This document shows positions 10,460-22,753 of a DNA stretch of 64,000 bases, piece after piece. The stretch lies in NCBI GenBank assembly GCA_050084515.1, contig CM114272.1:10664001-10728000 (forward strand). Direction: 5' to 3'. The position numbers and the translations under genes were made by a program. A model generated the notes under the pieces. The model saw only the letters and a program-made list of their open reading frames with translations, was not told the DNA's origin and did no database searches. Position 1 is the first letter of the stretch. Every line of letters begins with the position of its first letter. Source of the DNA: Blasia pusilla (Eukaryota > Marchantiophyta > Marchantiopsida > Blasiales).

Positions 10460-11900
10460 TTGTTGGTTATGACTCATCATATGGGAGCAATGGTCAAGAA
10501 AGACTCAACAACAGATTGGTACATCGACTCTGGTACATCAAATCATATGACCTCACAAGCTAAATGGTTAAGTAGTTTGGAGCAGGTGAAAGATCCTGCA
10601 ATTGTGCTCAAGGAGATAACACTCAACATCATATCACGCATACCGTAAAGTTCCAATAGCATCACATGATCTTTGTGCTCTTGGAAATGTTCTCTATGTT
10701 CCTATCATTGCAAGAAACTTGATCTCTGTAGGACAAATAGTAGAGTAAGGTTATCAAGTGAAGTTTAACATAGATGGTTGTTTCATTGAAATAATGGATG
10801 ACCAGACTACGATAGCCAAAGGAACTAGATCTAGCAGAATTTTCAAATTAGATGTTTCTATGCTAGAGATTCAAACAGCATATATGGTCAAACCGGCCAA
10901 CAAGTCACAAATCTAAATATGTGGCATAAAAGAATTCGACGTATGAATCTTCAAAGATTACAAAGTCTTTAATCATCTAATATAGTAATAGGACTCCCTA
11001 AATTAGCGTTTCTTGTTACGTTAGAGGTATGTCTCGCTTGCCAATTTGGAAAAAAAACTAGATTTCCATTCCAAAACAAGGTAGAAGTGAATCCAAGATA
11101 TTGTAGTTGATCCACAGTGATGTGTGGACATCATCATAACATAGCCTTAGTGGTTGCCAGTACTTTGTTTCATTTTTTATGACTTCTCTAGGTATTTATG
11201 GGTATACTTTTTGAAAGCCAAGTCAAAGGTATTTTTAGTATTCCAAACATTCAGAGTTCTAGTAGAGAAGCACACTGGAGAACACATTCTAAAATTGCGT
11301 TGTGATGGAGAAGGAGAGTATCTTTCAACAAAGTTTGATGACTATTTATGTCAAAAAGACACCCAACATCAAGTGACTTGCCATTATACTCCACAACAAA
11401 ATGGAGTGGCTGAGAGGAAGAATTGACATATTTCTGAAGCGGCATGAGCTATACTGAATGAGAAGAACATGCCAAAGGTGTATCGGGTAGAGGCTGTAGC
11501 GTGTGTAGTCTTCTTAATTAATCGAACTCCAACAGAAGGAGTTCATGATAAGACTCCATTTGAAGTCTTCACAGGAAGTAAAGCTGATTTTTCCTTCTTG
11601 AAAGTATTTGGCTCTATTTATTATGCTCATGTTCCTTTTGAGAGACGTAAAAATTAGACCCCAAGTCTGAAAGATGTATCTTCATTGGCTACGCTGATGG
11701 AACTAAGGGATATAAGTGCTAGATTCCATCCTCTAGGCAGCTTACTGTTAGTCGCGATGTTGTCTTTGATGAGCTAAAGTCATGATATGCTCCATCTGAG
11801 CCTATTCTACCTCTAAACTTGTCTGTTGAGGGGGAGAATATGACTGTAAACCAACAAACATTGTCTTCAAATTCCCCAAGTACTAGTGCAAGATTAGGAT
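10460..11900 (+). pseudogene. copia protease and integrase, copy A
   Basis: The protease motif is DWYIDSGTSNHMTS (10519-10560 region). Integrase core pieces are YLWVYFLKAKSKVF, then YTPQQNGVAERKN (catalytic Glu region), and the C-terminal FLINRTPTEGVHDKTPFEVF with VFGSIYYAHVP. The GKEN-like pre-integrase zinc region is heavily decayed. Frameshifts near 10650 and 11430 and several stops are present. Confidence 0.8.
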
Positions 11901-11926
11901 AGGTCTTAGATTCATCCGTTAAATCA

Positions 11927-13150
11927 GTGAGTCCATGGACGGGAAGAGTACGTATTCAATCTGTTGACACTAGTCAGAGCTCAAGTCAAGTATCAGAGGC
12001 ATCTATCTCTGTACAACAACTTCGTAGATCAAGTAGAGTCACACATCATGTTCATAGATTCATAAATGAAGGTTATCTTCCAACACATCATGCATATATG
12101 ATGACTACCCTTCAAGAACATAAACCGAGTTATTTTGAAGAAGCTGCAAGTAAAGTCGAATGGATTGAAGCTATGGAGAAAGAGCTTGCTGCATTAAGAC
12201 ATCAACAGACATGGGAGCTGGTTGATATACCTTTTGGTAAGGAAGCTATTGGTTGCAAATGGGTTCACAAAATCAAGCGCAATCAAGATGCTACAATTAA
12301 CAGATACAAAGTAAGATTGGTGGCTAAGGGCTATGCACAACAATATGACATCGATTATAAGGAAACATTTAGCCCTGACGCAAAGATGGCGATTATGAGA
12401 ACGGTGGTTGCAGTTGCAGTTGTAGTAAGTAAGAAGTGGAGATTACATCACATGGACGTCAAGAATGCCTTCTTGAATGGAGATCTATACGAGGAGATAT
12501 ATATGACTCAACCAATTGGATACGAGCATCCCAAGTTTCCATTTTGCGTATGCAAGTTGAAGAAAGCTCTATACGGGCTCAAACAAGCTGCAAGAGCTTG
12601 GTATGGCAAGATTACATACGTCCTACAAGAGTTGGGGTTTAGGGTATGTGATTCTGACTCCTCGTTATATGTCTTTACAGGACAAGATCATACGGTTCTC
12701 ATTATGTTGTATGTTGATGATCTCTCGATCATTGGGAGTATTGAAGAAATGGTACAACAAGCTGAAGTTACAAGCAAAATTTGATATGAAGGACTTGGGA
12801 GAACTCAAGTACTTCCTTGGTATTGAGTTTATCAAGGTTGGAGATAGCATGTGGTTACTACAATGACAATATGCTCTTCATATGCTTTCAAAATATGGTA
12901 TGACGGCTTGTAAGCCAATATCTACACCGTTGGACCAGAGTATGAAGCTAAGAGTGGATGAAGGAGAGTTGCTTGCAAATTCTAATATATACAGGCGCAT
13001 GATTGGAAGTTTAATCTATCTAACTATAACCAGACCAGATTTGAGCTATGTTGTTGGCCTAGTTAGCCACTTTATGCAAGCACCTCGAAAATCTCACCTT
13101 GATGCTGTGAGGAGGATTATGCGGTATCTCGTGTTGTTGGTCTTAGTACT
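11927..13150 (+). pseudogene. copia reverse transcriptase and partial RNase H, copy A
   Basis: The longest open piece is 285 codons (11927-12784) and includes WELVDIPFGKEAIGCKWVHK, MDVKNAFLNGDLYEEIYM, LYGLKQAARAWYGK and the catalytic LYVDDLSIIG. A frameshift near 12770 leads to KYFLGIEF. MLSKYGMTACKPISTPLD and RMIGSLIYLTITRPDLSY then mark the RT/RNase H junction. The frame ends at the junction with copy B near 13150, so the RNase H catalytic core is missing. Confidence 0.9.
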
Positions 13151-13159
13151 GCTCTTGGT

Positions 13160-14848
13160 GTTTTTTCTTCACATAATTTTGTTGCTGTAAGGCTCATGTT
13201 CTCATATCTGCCTTCTTCTTGAAACAAAACTTTGCATAGTGATCCTTTATCCCACAATAATTGCAAGATCCAAGGACCCTCTACTGCTGACCTCGATCCC
13301 AACGATTTCCACCATCACCACCTTGTGATTGTGTCTAGTACTGGTTCGTAATTGATTGAGTGACGTTATATTGAGTATCTCTTCCTCCATATGCTTGATA
13401 TCCACCACAACCACGGAAGCTTCTGCCACGACCCCTGCCTCAATTTGATCCATAACCTGCAAATAGCGCACTCTCTTGTAGACTAGACGAGCCGTCTAGG
13501 CGCATCTCTTCACTGATTAACAATGGGACTAACTCTTGAAAGGTTGGATACTTCTCTCTCACAGAGATAGAGGTCTCAAAGGACTTTTAATCCTTTGGAA
13601 GGAATTGAAGAGTGAACAAAATCATAGCATCATCTTCTACTGTCACTCCAATGCTATTCAACTGATCAACAATATGTTTGGTACTCAAAAGATAATCATT
13701 GATGCTTTGCCATTCTTTCCTTACTTCGTTCAATTGCTGTTTCAATTGAAGCTTTCTAGCCTTTGTAGATGTCTGAAACATCTTTTCCAATGCATCCTAG
13801 GCTTCCTTCGGAGTATCAACATCTTGAATGTGACCTATCATTGGCGAACTGATCGTTATTGAAATGTAGTGGATTACTTGCCTTGCGCGTTTGTTCCATG
13901 CGCGAACATTCAAGTCTATTGAGTTACCTTCTGGCTTGACCTCATCACCTATGACAAGCTCTCATAGTTCTTGACCCATTTTTTATGTGAAACTTCCAAA
14001 CATTGTAATTCTGCTTATCTACCTTCTTGCTTGTGATTGCTACTGAGGAATACTGCATGACGAACAATTTTACTCAGAAAAAATATAATTTCAGGCTCTC
14101 AACTGCTCCAATTGAAGCATAGACCACACCTATACAGAAATCGACTATATGAAAGAACTACTGGAAATTGACCTGTAGAGAGCAAACAGTACAACTTTTC
14201 TTGACTAGTTGCAGTTTCCTACATTGAAACTACTACTGCAGGAGCTCAGAATGTGAGAATCAAGCAATTTTGGGTATGTTGGAAAGCTCTCGACAAGCTC
14301 TAAAAGACAAATAGAATGACGCTAAAGGCTCATTCTAGCCGTTGCAGACCTAGATGGCTTAATTGAATGAGAAAGCCCTAAAAAATGCCTCCAAAGTTTT
14401 ATCACCGTCAAAGCTCCATCTGAAATCTGCATCCACTCAGCTCTGAACAAAATTTCCTTCTCCCAAACTGAAATTATGCCTTCTCTTGCCTCTCTTCTCT
14501 CCTCAAACACCAAGAATTTCAAGTGATGTTCTCCTATTACTCTGATACCATGTGGAAATCTGCTAAAGAAGCATAGTTGGTGGAAAACGGCTCTCACACT
14601 CACACACCACCATGGAGAACAAAATTTGCAATGAGAGAATGAGTGGAGGTTGGTCCTCTTCTCAATTATATAGGATATGTAGAAGAGGCCCTAATCCTAA
14701 TCTTAACCATAGTCTCGAGTTAGACTAACTAGTCCTTGTTAAGATAATCAGGCTTAACTGACTAACCAAGATTAAGCTTCCCTACTTCGTGTGAGAACTA
14801 AATGTAGCAGTTCAGGTGTCTCGTGAGCTTGACTGTAACTCAATCTTC
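13160..14848 (-). mobile_element. Ty1/copia copy B, same family, opposite strand, truncated in gag
   Basis: Read on the minus strand: LTR (14848-14551), primer site TGGTATCAGAG at about 14550-14540, leader, gag start near 14055, gag helices (KKMFQTSTKARKLQLKQQ-like) and the Arg/Gly tract, stopping near 13160 just after the zinc knuckle. The gag matches copy A closely. The two copies end against each other with their 3' ends inward, so neither has a 3' LTR. Confidence 0.85.
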
Positions 14849-15869
14849 AATATGCTGGCCAAGCCCGCACAGGTTTTGTGGTTCGTATTGATCCATGGCA
14901 AATTGGCAAGCCCCCAACCAAACTCGCAAGGCGGATTGGGCTCCCATTGGGCGGGTTTAGACCCATGTAGAGCCCCGAGCTGAGCCCGGACTTGAGCTGG
15001 CCACACACAATCCATCGTTGAGCATGCCGTGGGGGCCCACTCTGCCTTGCAGGCTTGGCAAGCCCACATCTATGCTACGGGCTTGACAGGCTCAGGGGCG
15101 GGCTGAGATGTGGGCCACAGGTACCCGAGCGGCATAGTTGACGGACATGTCCAGACTTCTCTGTTTTCATGCAACCTTGCTGAACTTCCCATTAGTCGAG
15201 ACCTTGCAGTTTTCTCTTGCAGTTATTTACCAACATACTAAATTTTGCATTATTTTGCAAAAAATCTTCCTTGTTCAATGCCACTTTTCCTAACATTAGA
15301 ACTAGTATGACTATGAGTAGATTTTTCTGAACACTATCTCATATCTTATGCACAATAAATTATGAGGCAATTTTGTCCATTTTCTTCCATGGAAAACTTT
15401 TTCAAACTTCGCCAAGTTTTCAACAATACTTCTACATCTTAATGCATGTGTCTTATAAAGTTCTTGCCCATTTTGAATCATTTCATAAACACTTTAGTTG
15501 TTGCAATGCTTGGTTCAAATATCTAATATTGGGTTGACTATTTCTTTATGACTTTATTCTTTAATGTCTATACATTCATATATAAGCACACGGCTTGGAT
15601 TATTTCTTCCATTGCTACCATCTTTACTACTACTACCATTGTTACTTTGAAATTTCAACATCATTTCAATACAACTCATTTCTCTACCTATCAAAAGTCT
15701 ATTTCATTCTTGCTAACATTTCTTCTTAAGTTCAATTTCAAAGACAAGAACAAGAATTCCAGGTTGTTGTCCTCAATTCAAGAAACTTATAGCTTCGTCA
15801 CCCTATGCGGAAGATATGTTGAATGCTCTGAGCATTGTGCTTTTTCCAAGCTCTCAAAGATAGTGAGTA
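14849..15869. other. no gene recognised; GGCCCG-rich block then AT-rich block
   Basis: About 14850-15120 is rich in GGGCTTGGC, GCCCGC and GGGCC phrases, similar in style to about 52790-52915, and looks like decayed repetitive DNA. About 15170-15800 is AT-rich with no supported frame. Confidence 0.5.
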
Positions 15870-16401
15870 GTTGGTGAGGGAGTTGTTGGAGGGGAGCATC
15901 CATGCAGAGGACATCCTAGTAGTGGATAGACATGCCCAGAGAGAGACATGCCAGAATGGGCATCTCTTCCCATCGTGCGGAAACCTCTTCACCATTGTTG
16001 GATACAAGCATTAAGTTGTAGAGAAGTGCAAATGAGCCTATGTGGCATGCGTGGAGTCGCGCATGTCTGTTGGAGCAGAGAAAGTTAGGTGACAATTGTG
16101 CTCTTGGAGTGGAGATCTTCTGATACCACACCTCTTGCGTGGCAGCTTCTTGAGGAGGGTGCGAGAATGTTAGATCTCGTTAGAGGACTCAACACAGAGG
16201 TTAGCTCAAGTGTTGCAACACAACATACGGATACATCAATATCTCTAGATGGGCATGGAGATATATGACCTAGATCCGTGGACGTGCATGTGTTGGAAGA
16301 TGTTGTGTGGATGAGGACACCATCGGCACTAGATGTCACTGTAAGGCGCATGATTTTGCGTGTGCACGAGGTGTTATCAACCAAAGTCCTCATGTTGGAG
16401 G

Positions 16402-16440
16402 GATGGGATGGGATGGGATGGTATGGTATGGTATGGTTTG
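16402..16440 (+). repeat. pentanucleotide microsatellite
   Basis: About four GGGAT units run into three GGTAT units inside the integrase-tail coding region of copy 3, between GW and WKDHVRN. They add residues absent from copies 1 and 2, so replication slippage after the element died is likely. Confidence 0.7.
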
Positions 16441-16734
16441 GAAGGATCATGTGCGCAACTATGCAGTATGTCATCTTCCAAACATTGACGGGATAGTGGA
16501 TCTGATCTTGGCAATGGTACCTACGCGCTTTAGGTGTATGTTGTATGGGTGTGCGAGGGTTGCAGCCACCATATTGGTGTATGATGATTGTTCTAGAGGG
16601 TGGCATATGTCGTGTCTCACCTCTTGACGTAGTTCCCATGGGATAATGGTTATGTCCTAGATGTGTATAGGGTAGTAGGTCAGGTCAGATAGATATGATG
16701 TTTGCTATCTAGAGTTGGGGAGACCTAAGATACT

Positions 16735-16990
16735 TTGTCCATTCTTTGAATTATAGAGAACATATCCCTTCAAGCCAATCTGATGTCTTGCAAATATGAC
16801 CTTTTCAACCTTGTTACTGAATTTGATCTTTGTTCCTTTGGGATATGTACATAAGGTGGACAACCAAAGACTCTAAGATTGAAGGAGTATGGTTTGTCAC
16901 CACTCCAACAATTCAATGGAGTCATCCTTTTCAAAGCAAAAGTAGGACTTACATATATGGCCACACACAGAGACCATGCCAAAGTCCAAT
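16735..16990 (-). pseudogene. copia integrase C-terminal fragment
   Basis: The minus-strand frame reads VAIYVSPTFALKRMTPLN, LRVFGCPPYVHIPKEQRS and ending LQDIRLA. This matches the copia integrase tail (typically LRVFGC.AYVHVPKE). It is isolated and lies inside gypsy copy 3 between PHD and LTR, so it is a later insertion fragment or a patch. Confidence 0.7.
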
Positions 16991-17920
16991 GAAAGGAGTC
17001 ATGATTTACTTTATTTTATTTCTCTGAGAGAGAGGAAATTATGAAGTAGAATTTTTATCTATATTGAGCCCTTAGTGAGTGCTCTTAATGTAATCTCCAC
17101 TATTGGTGTTGTTGACTTGTACTTCAACCATTAACTATTAGTCTATTGCTCAACCTTGTCGGAGAAGTCCACTTGGATCCATGTTGACTTTAAAAAGTGG
17201 TCATGACTTCATCACGTTTACGTAGACCCATGTCTCCCAGGTTTCTTGGTATGAGACTCTCTCCAGCGACGTGCTCTAGTTCAGAGTTCAGTAAGATTTC
17301 CTTGTCATATCTGAGTAGCCGATAGGCCGAGATCTATCATGGATAGGGCGTAGGAGCCAGCGGAATATCTTGAGTGTAACTTTGTCCCACGGTGTCGGAT
17401 GAGGTTGAGAATAGGTCCATTATGTCAGGAACGTCGTTTCTGACAACTTTCATGTTGAGGTCTTTCACAGCTGGATGACTTGTTGACTAGATCACCCGCC
17501 CTTGGTAATCTATGCGCGTAGGTTACCAAGGGGATAGCTATTTTTATGGGAAGAGCCTTTTGGCTCTTCCCAACCCTATATAAGAGAGGAAGATGGCTTT
17601 CCTAAGCCATCTTTCTCATGTTAGGCTGTTGGAGCACCTCTCTTGTGTGTGTGTGAGATAGGACTAGGATGCTAGCGTCCGGATTCCTTGATAGCACAGG
17701 GTGGACGAGGCTCGATATGCCGATGTAAATTGAAGAGTGGAGTTTTAGGCCGGGTGTGCCGTTTTTACTACTCTTTATTTTTTTTTTGTGATCTCCATGT
17801 ATATGTATGAGTTTATTTTTATACATATGTGGATCAACCCGTGTGTGGGGAAGATCGGTGTTGTGTGATGTAGATGTGACCAGCGATGTATGTTGTGTAG
17901 CGATATGTATGCGTACGATA

Positions 17921-18640
17921 TCCTCGTCGACATCCGTCCTCAAGTCATTTCTATTTGTAACAAAGTTATGGAGGAATGCACAAGTTGTTATCCGCCTCAC
18001 TACATGCTTGCTACTTGGTGCTTCAACCAAATGTGCTCTCAATTCACGAAGAGAATTCCACCTTGATTTAAGTACGCCAATAGAATGTTCATTGACAAGT
18101 TGACAACCCTCGCGTGTGTAAGGCAAAAATTGAAATCCTCCTTCTTTTTGTATCGTGAAGCCATATGGAAAGCGAGAACCATATGTGGTAATGGTGAGTA
18201 TCCACTATCCCCCTAAAGGTATTGACCTTTGTAAAAATAGTGTGCTTGGTTCATCCCTTCCCATAAACCCGAACGCTTCAAGCATGTGAAGTCTTGGACC
18301 GACCCTGCCATGACTATGACAAATACAATAAAAACTATGAGAATACAAGTTTTCTTACCTCCAAGCAACAACAAGAATTCAAAGTTGAGAGGTACTGAAT
18401 CTAACCTGTGAAAATGGAAATTATACGCCTTCTGTTATCGCATACAATTTGTGCATTCAAGGAGTAGTTAGATTTTCTATCAAAGTAGGTCTCTCCCGAG
18501 TTCTTCAGTCACTAAATGAGCTTGAATAGCATTCCGTCTATCAACCCAACACAACCAAGAAATCCTTTCTTAGCAAACTTGAAGGAAATCCTTGCATGCT
18601 CCAATTGATTTGGGCATTGGACTTCACTTTCGAATATGTC
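17921..18640 (-). pseudogene. PIF/Harbinger transposase (DDE_Tnp_4 type), remnant
   Basis: Minus-strand pieces in several frames match the Harbinger nuclease in order. GCVGLIDGM carries the first Asp. ETYFDRKSNYSLNAQIVCD is the typical RK..YSLN.Q.VCD block. GSVQDFTCLKRSGL corresponds to the PGS.HD block. GDSGYSPLPH carries the second Asp. EHSIGVLKSRWNSLRELR is the final E..G.LK.RW block. The C-terminus ends at the LTR of gypsy copy 3 at 17920, so that element probably inserted into this gene. Stops and frameshifts make it inactive. Confidence 0.75.
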
Positions 18641-18957
18641 TAGCAATGCTTGCATGCACCTCCTTGTGTAGTTGATCATGGAGCACTATGATATTCCCCA
18701 AAAGAAGACAAAACAGGAAAGGCATACACCATTACCGTTGTGGTCGAATCGGTCCAATATAACTGCCAACTATACTCCTACATTAGCTTGGAAGTTGTAA
18801 TTTGGTGTGTGAAATACCATATGGTTTTGAATCAAGGATACAAGTTCTAAAGAAGTATCTAGTCTCATTTGTGTCATTTGCCTAAAACCAGCAGGAAGCA
18901 AGTTGAGCCGTGTAAGGATGATCGCAGACATTCTTGTTGAGTGTCCAATAGAATGAA

Positions 18958-20964
18958 CAAACCTAACGTTGCGGCCGCCCTACCTCAGACGGCCAAGATT
19001 TCCTAATGAGAATCTAATGGTTCTCGCCCTCTATCCGCTATTCCCACCACTTGAAAGTGGTCTATCAAAATTCCAACCTCTGTAAAATGCAATCCGGAAA
19101 GAATCCCGGGGAAGTGAACGGCATGAGAAATATTTCGGCGAATTCCTCTCGGCAAGCGACACATTTCCGGCTCAAGAAATCCCGGCCATCCATTTTCTGG
19201 AATGTCCCCTGAAGCCGTCAGAATCTCAACCGGAGAAATTTCCCGGTCGTCGTCAATTTCGGATTCCAACCGGGCAACTTTACACTATTTGCCGGTTCTC
19301 CCCAGACGTTGCTACACAAGTCCAAAAAATGAAACTCAGCGAAACTCGTTGATTCTCGGGAAGGAAGTCAACCTCAAGGATTAATTAATGGCACTAAGGA
19401 TCTTCTAGAAAGCCCCTTCGTGCACACCTTCCTCCTGTTTTGGGCAGAGATATTGGATTGCGGTCTTCTTTCTCTTCGGCATCTCCACAACAAAGCTCTA
19501 CATGCATAACTTAATGCTGATCTCATTTTGTGGGAGAAACCTTTTTCCACAAAATGAGAAATCTTGGGATACCACCCCTTGGATTTTCAAAATATTAGTG
19601 GTCCTATCTCTTTTTGATGTGAGGGGGAAACACTTGCCAATGTTCTATTTACCTATGAGTGCACTTAACCGTAAGGTACTCGAGTCTCACGTTCACAAGA
19701 GATTCAAACGTTGAAAGGTTTTCCACGTGGAGGGTCCCTTGTTGAAAAGCTTATACTATCTCTTTCCCTCCCCAAATTGAAAATGAAAATCAATCTGATC
19801 TCCTCTACTCATATCTTAAAATATTTTCTTTTTGAAAAATTTTACTCACGTCTACTCTTGTTAAAGATTTTTTTTCTCTTCTTCTTCCTTGTTGAAAAAA
19901 ATACCTATGGAATTTTTTTAAAGTCCTCTTTTGTGAAAAAAAATTTTGCTTTTATTTTTCTCTCTTTTCCTCTTATGAAACGATGTTTAACGACTATTTT
20001 GTGAAGAGAAGTAGACTTGGCATGAAAATAGAATTTAACATCTCACATGTGCTAATCAAAAGTATACTAGTATGGATATGGATAGATTTGTCCCGTGTTG
20101 GTGCTCCACATTTTAAGCTCATGAAATACGTTTCACGTCTTGGTGCCCCTAAAAAACCAACGCACTTGACGTAAGTTTAAGAGGGGCCATTTAAGGATTT
20201 ATGCATGTAATTTTAATCTTTGGTTTCTTTGGTTTGCAAATCATGACCACGGGAAGATAGATCCATGTTTGAGAAGATGAAGAGCATGTGTGAGTTTGCA
20301 TAGGATGAATAGATGATGGTGATTCCTAGAGAAGAGAAATTTTATTTTGGATTTTTTTTAAAATGTGGATATCAACCTATAATATTAAAAGAGGATGAGT
20401 TCCATAACCCCTCCTATGGTTTAGGGACACTATGCTTTTTACATTCCTCTCGTTTTGACACATGTATTATTTGAACGGAAGAACTAACAAGAGGAACTAG
20501 TTTTAACTTATATCTTTCTTGCCATGTGGACTAACAAGAGGAACTAGTTTTAACTTGCATCTTTCTTGGCATGTGATTTTTTCACAGTGCGGGAAAAAGT
20601 CACGGACAAGATGCCGTAGCATAGTCCAGGTTCTAATTTCCTTTCCGGACGCTGTTTACAATAAACTTGGAAAAATATCAAATGAGAAACTTGGACGGGT
20701 GAATAAAACTGGAAAAATAAGAAGCAAAGAGTCATTTTCGGCAGTCGTCAAAGAAAGGATCAGCCCGAAAGTTCAATGCCCGACGACGTAGTTCTCATGC
20801 CGTTCACTTCCCCGGGATTCTTTCCGGATTGCATTTTACAGAGGTTGGAATTTTGATAGACCACTTTCAAGTGGTGGGAATAGCGGATAGAGGGCGAGAA
20901 CCATTAGATTCTCATTAGGAAATCTTGGCCGTCTGAGGTAGGGCGGCCGCAACGTTAGGGTTTG
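18958..20964. mobile_element. 2 kb element with long terminal inverted repeats
   Basis: The left arm (18958-19129) and right arm (20792-20964) are near-perfect inverted copies of about 172 bp. They start CAAACCTAACGTTGCGGCCG and end with the GTGAACGGCATGAGAA segment. The interior has no convincing coding frame and includes a tandem duplication of about 47 bp (20482-20575). No clear target duplication flanks the arms. A non-autonomous Mutator-like or foldback element fits best. Confidence 0.75.
20482..20575 (+). repeat. two-copy tandem repeat, about 47 bp
   Basis: The unit ACTAACAAGAGGAACTAG followed by TTTTAACTT...CTTTCTTG.CATGTG occurs twice in a row with few mismatches, inside the inverted-repeat element. 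Confidence 0.8.
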
Positions 20965-22038
20965 GAGTTCAATCGGGAGGCAGAACTTCGGGGCGAGTTA
21001 GGAGCCTTAGCCCCAGGCCCCAGGGGAACGATTCACCGAGGGCTACGAGGCCGAAGGGGTCCATTCCCCAAAGTCCACACTCTGTGCTCGAGCGGGTCGA
21101 GCGACTCGAGCCTCGAATGTCATTTGCGTCTTCACTATGCTGCGTCTCCCAAATCCTGTGCACACTATGGCTGTGATCGTCCAAACTTTGAAGTGTCGAG
21201 TTTTTTCAGAGTTTCCATTCGATTTATCACCCTAAGTTCCTAACGCGGATGTTGCGGCAAAGCCGCGATCAATAGTCAAGTGCTTGCGAGTTGGATTCTT
21301 CGGTCCAGCTCAGCTAGCTAAGCTGGTTTGACAAGAGTCCAACGGGAGTTGGCAATCCGTGGGCTTTTCTGCTGTTATCCTTTTTATGCCCGAGCGTTGG
21401 GGACTTGGGAGTCGGTATCCTAGGGCCTTTCCGGGTTGCTCTCTCTTTCTTTTGCTTGAGTTTTTACACTCATTAGTGCCCGAGAGTCCGCGTGCTCGGG
21501 CCAGCTCGGCTCTTTTGCAATTTGGCTTTTATCTCGAATGCCCGGGAGTGTGGATTCTGAGACTGAGTGTCGAATCTGTAACCCTGTCACCTTGCTCAAA
21601 CTACTCAAACCTCAAGTGCTCATTCTATAGCTTGAAGCCTCAATCGCCACGTCTTATGTTGCAGCTTTACGTTTTAGTGAATATTGCACTCTAGAGCTTT
21701 CATGTTTACACTTTCGTGAGAGGGTTTAGGCTGCTTTGTTCAACTTGCCTAAGTTTTCTCTGTGCCTTTGCTTTGCTCTACTCAGGAGAGTCAGAGGCCC
21801 TCTTTTTCACTCTTGATCTTGGTTCTGAATCTGCTTTGCTCTCAAGTTTGGCAGCAGAAAGTGATTTTGTTTAGAGTCTTGGGTTTTTCGACTTTGGCCT
21901 TTTGCTCTAAGTCTCGAACTCTTGGCTGCCATGTTTCTTTGGTTGTGAGACAAATTTTCTCTTGTCCAAAAGACGAGGCCTTGAACCCGAGGCTCTCATT
22001 TAGACCTAAACCTTTGTTAACCCTTCATTGTCTCATAT
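20965..22038. other. upstream region of the hAT-like gene, no separate gene recognised
   Basis: A fairly GC-balanced stretch with short frames only (for example about 93 codons at 20962-21243) and no recognisable domain. It ends at the ATG of the hAT-like gene, so it may contain its leader and promoter or another decayed repeat. Confidence 0.4.
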
Positions 22039-22753
22039 ATGGCTAAGAGACAGCAAACCATGAGCGAGATGTTGGCCAAAGACGTAAGCCAAGACTTTCC
22101 AGAGATCTCAAGCCGGTCAGGGTCCTTAGATGGGAGGGAAGTTGAGAATTCCGGTACTCCTTCCAGTAGTCTAATTGAGAAGAATCAACTGGCTTGGAAG
22201 GATGTCTGGTACAACTTATTTGACTGGATAGAGTTTCATGCAAAATCTGGTAGAATATTTTGTAAGGTTTGTAGACAAGGAAAGGGTAAGAATTCCTTTG
22301 CAAGGGATGGTGCTATAAACTGTAAGGTTTCAGCCTTTACAGATCATAGCAAATCGATTGAGCATATGAAATTTTCTTGGGCCGCTAATATAAGAAACAG
22401 GTCCATGGCCAAGGCCATTGCCACTACTAGTCGGACTTGTGACCAAGCCTTGTTAACATTGTTCAAGTGTGCATACTTCATCGCTAAGGAATCATTGGCT
22501 TTTGCCAAATTCCTGAATCTGTGTAAGTTGTTACTTTCAGTGAATGCACCAATTACTCGAGATTTATACCAAGATGAGAAGAGTTGTGCTGATATGTGTT
22601 ATTATATCAGTAAGGTAGTGCATAAAAGGACACTTTTAAAAGTTCAACAATCTCCTTTCTTTGGGATCATGATTGATGAGTCCAATGATATTTCAGTAAC
22701 AGGCCATCTTCTTGTATTTGCAACTTACTTTTTAGAAGGGCAAGTCGAGAATT
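22039..22753 (+). pseudogene. hAT-like transposase (TTF zinc finger, DUF4371 type), 5' part
   Basis: The start is a true ATG at 22039. A TTF-type zinc finger reads RIFCKVCRQGKGKNSFARDG and ends in a H-x4-H pair (DHSKSIEH). IMIDESNDISVTGHLLVF follows, the first catalytic Asp block of the ZMYM/KIAA1586-like hAT family. The frame runs open for 238 codons to the gypsy insertion at 22754. Removing that element joins it in frame to 41640 onward. It may be a transposon copy or a domesticated derivative. Confidence 0.85.

Larger units (their letters stand above)
8677..13155 (+). mobile_element. Ty1/copia retrotransposon copy A, 3' truncated
   Basis: An LTR, a primer-binding site, gag, protease, integrase, RT and the start of RNase H occur in copia order. 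The element stops within RNase H near 13150, where a second copy of the same family begins on the opposite strand. No 3' LTR is present. Many stops make it non-autonomous. Confidence 0.85.
15870..17920 (+). mobile_element. gypsy DNMT/PHD element copy 3, internally deleted
   Basis: LLEGSIHAED near 15885 matches the pre-DNMT linker of copy 1 (LIEGYVNAED). Motif I of the DNMT survives as MLDLVRGLNT near 16170. The sequence then jumps within about 100 bp to the integrase tail (RMILRVHEVL) and the PHD finger (16520-16625, several Cys lost). DNMT, RT and most of integrase are deleted. A copia fragment interrupts 16735-16990. The LTR includes CCCTATATAAGAG near 17570 and ends GCGTACGATA at 17920, matching the A' end of copy 1. 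Confidence 0.75.

Noticed and set aside
16085-16639. 184-codon minus frame
   Set aside because: It is antisense to the gypsy copy 3 integrase tail and PHD region and is rich in low-complexity His/Ser/Thr.
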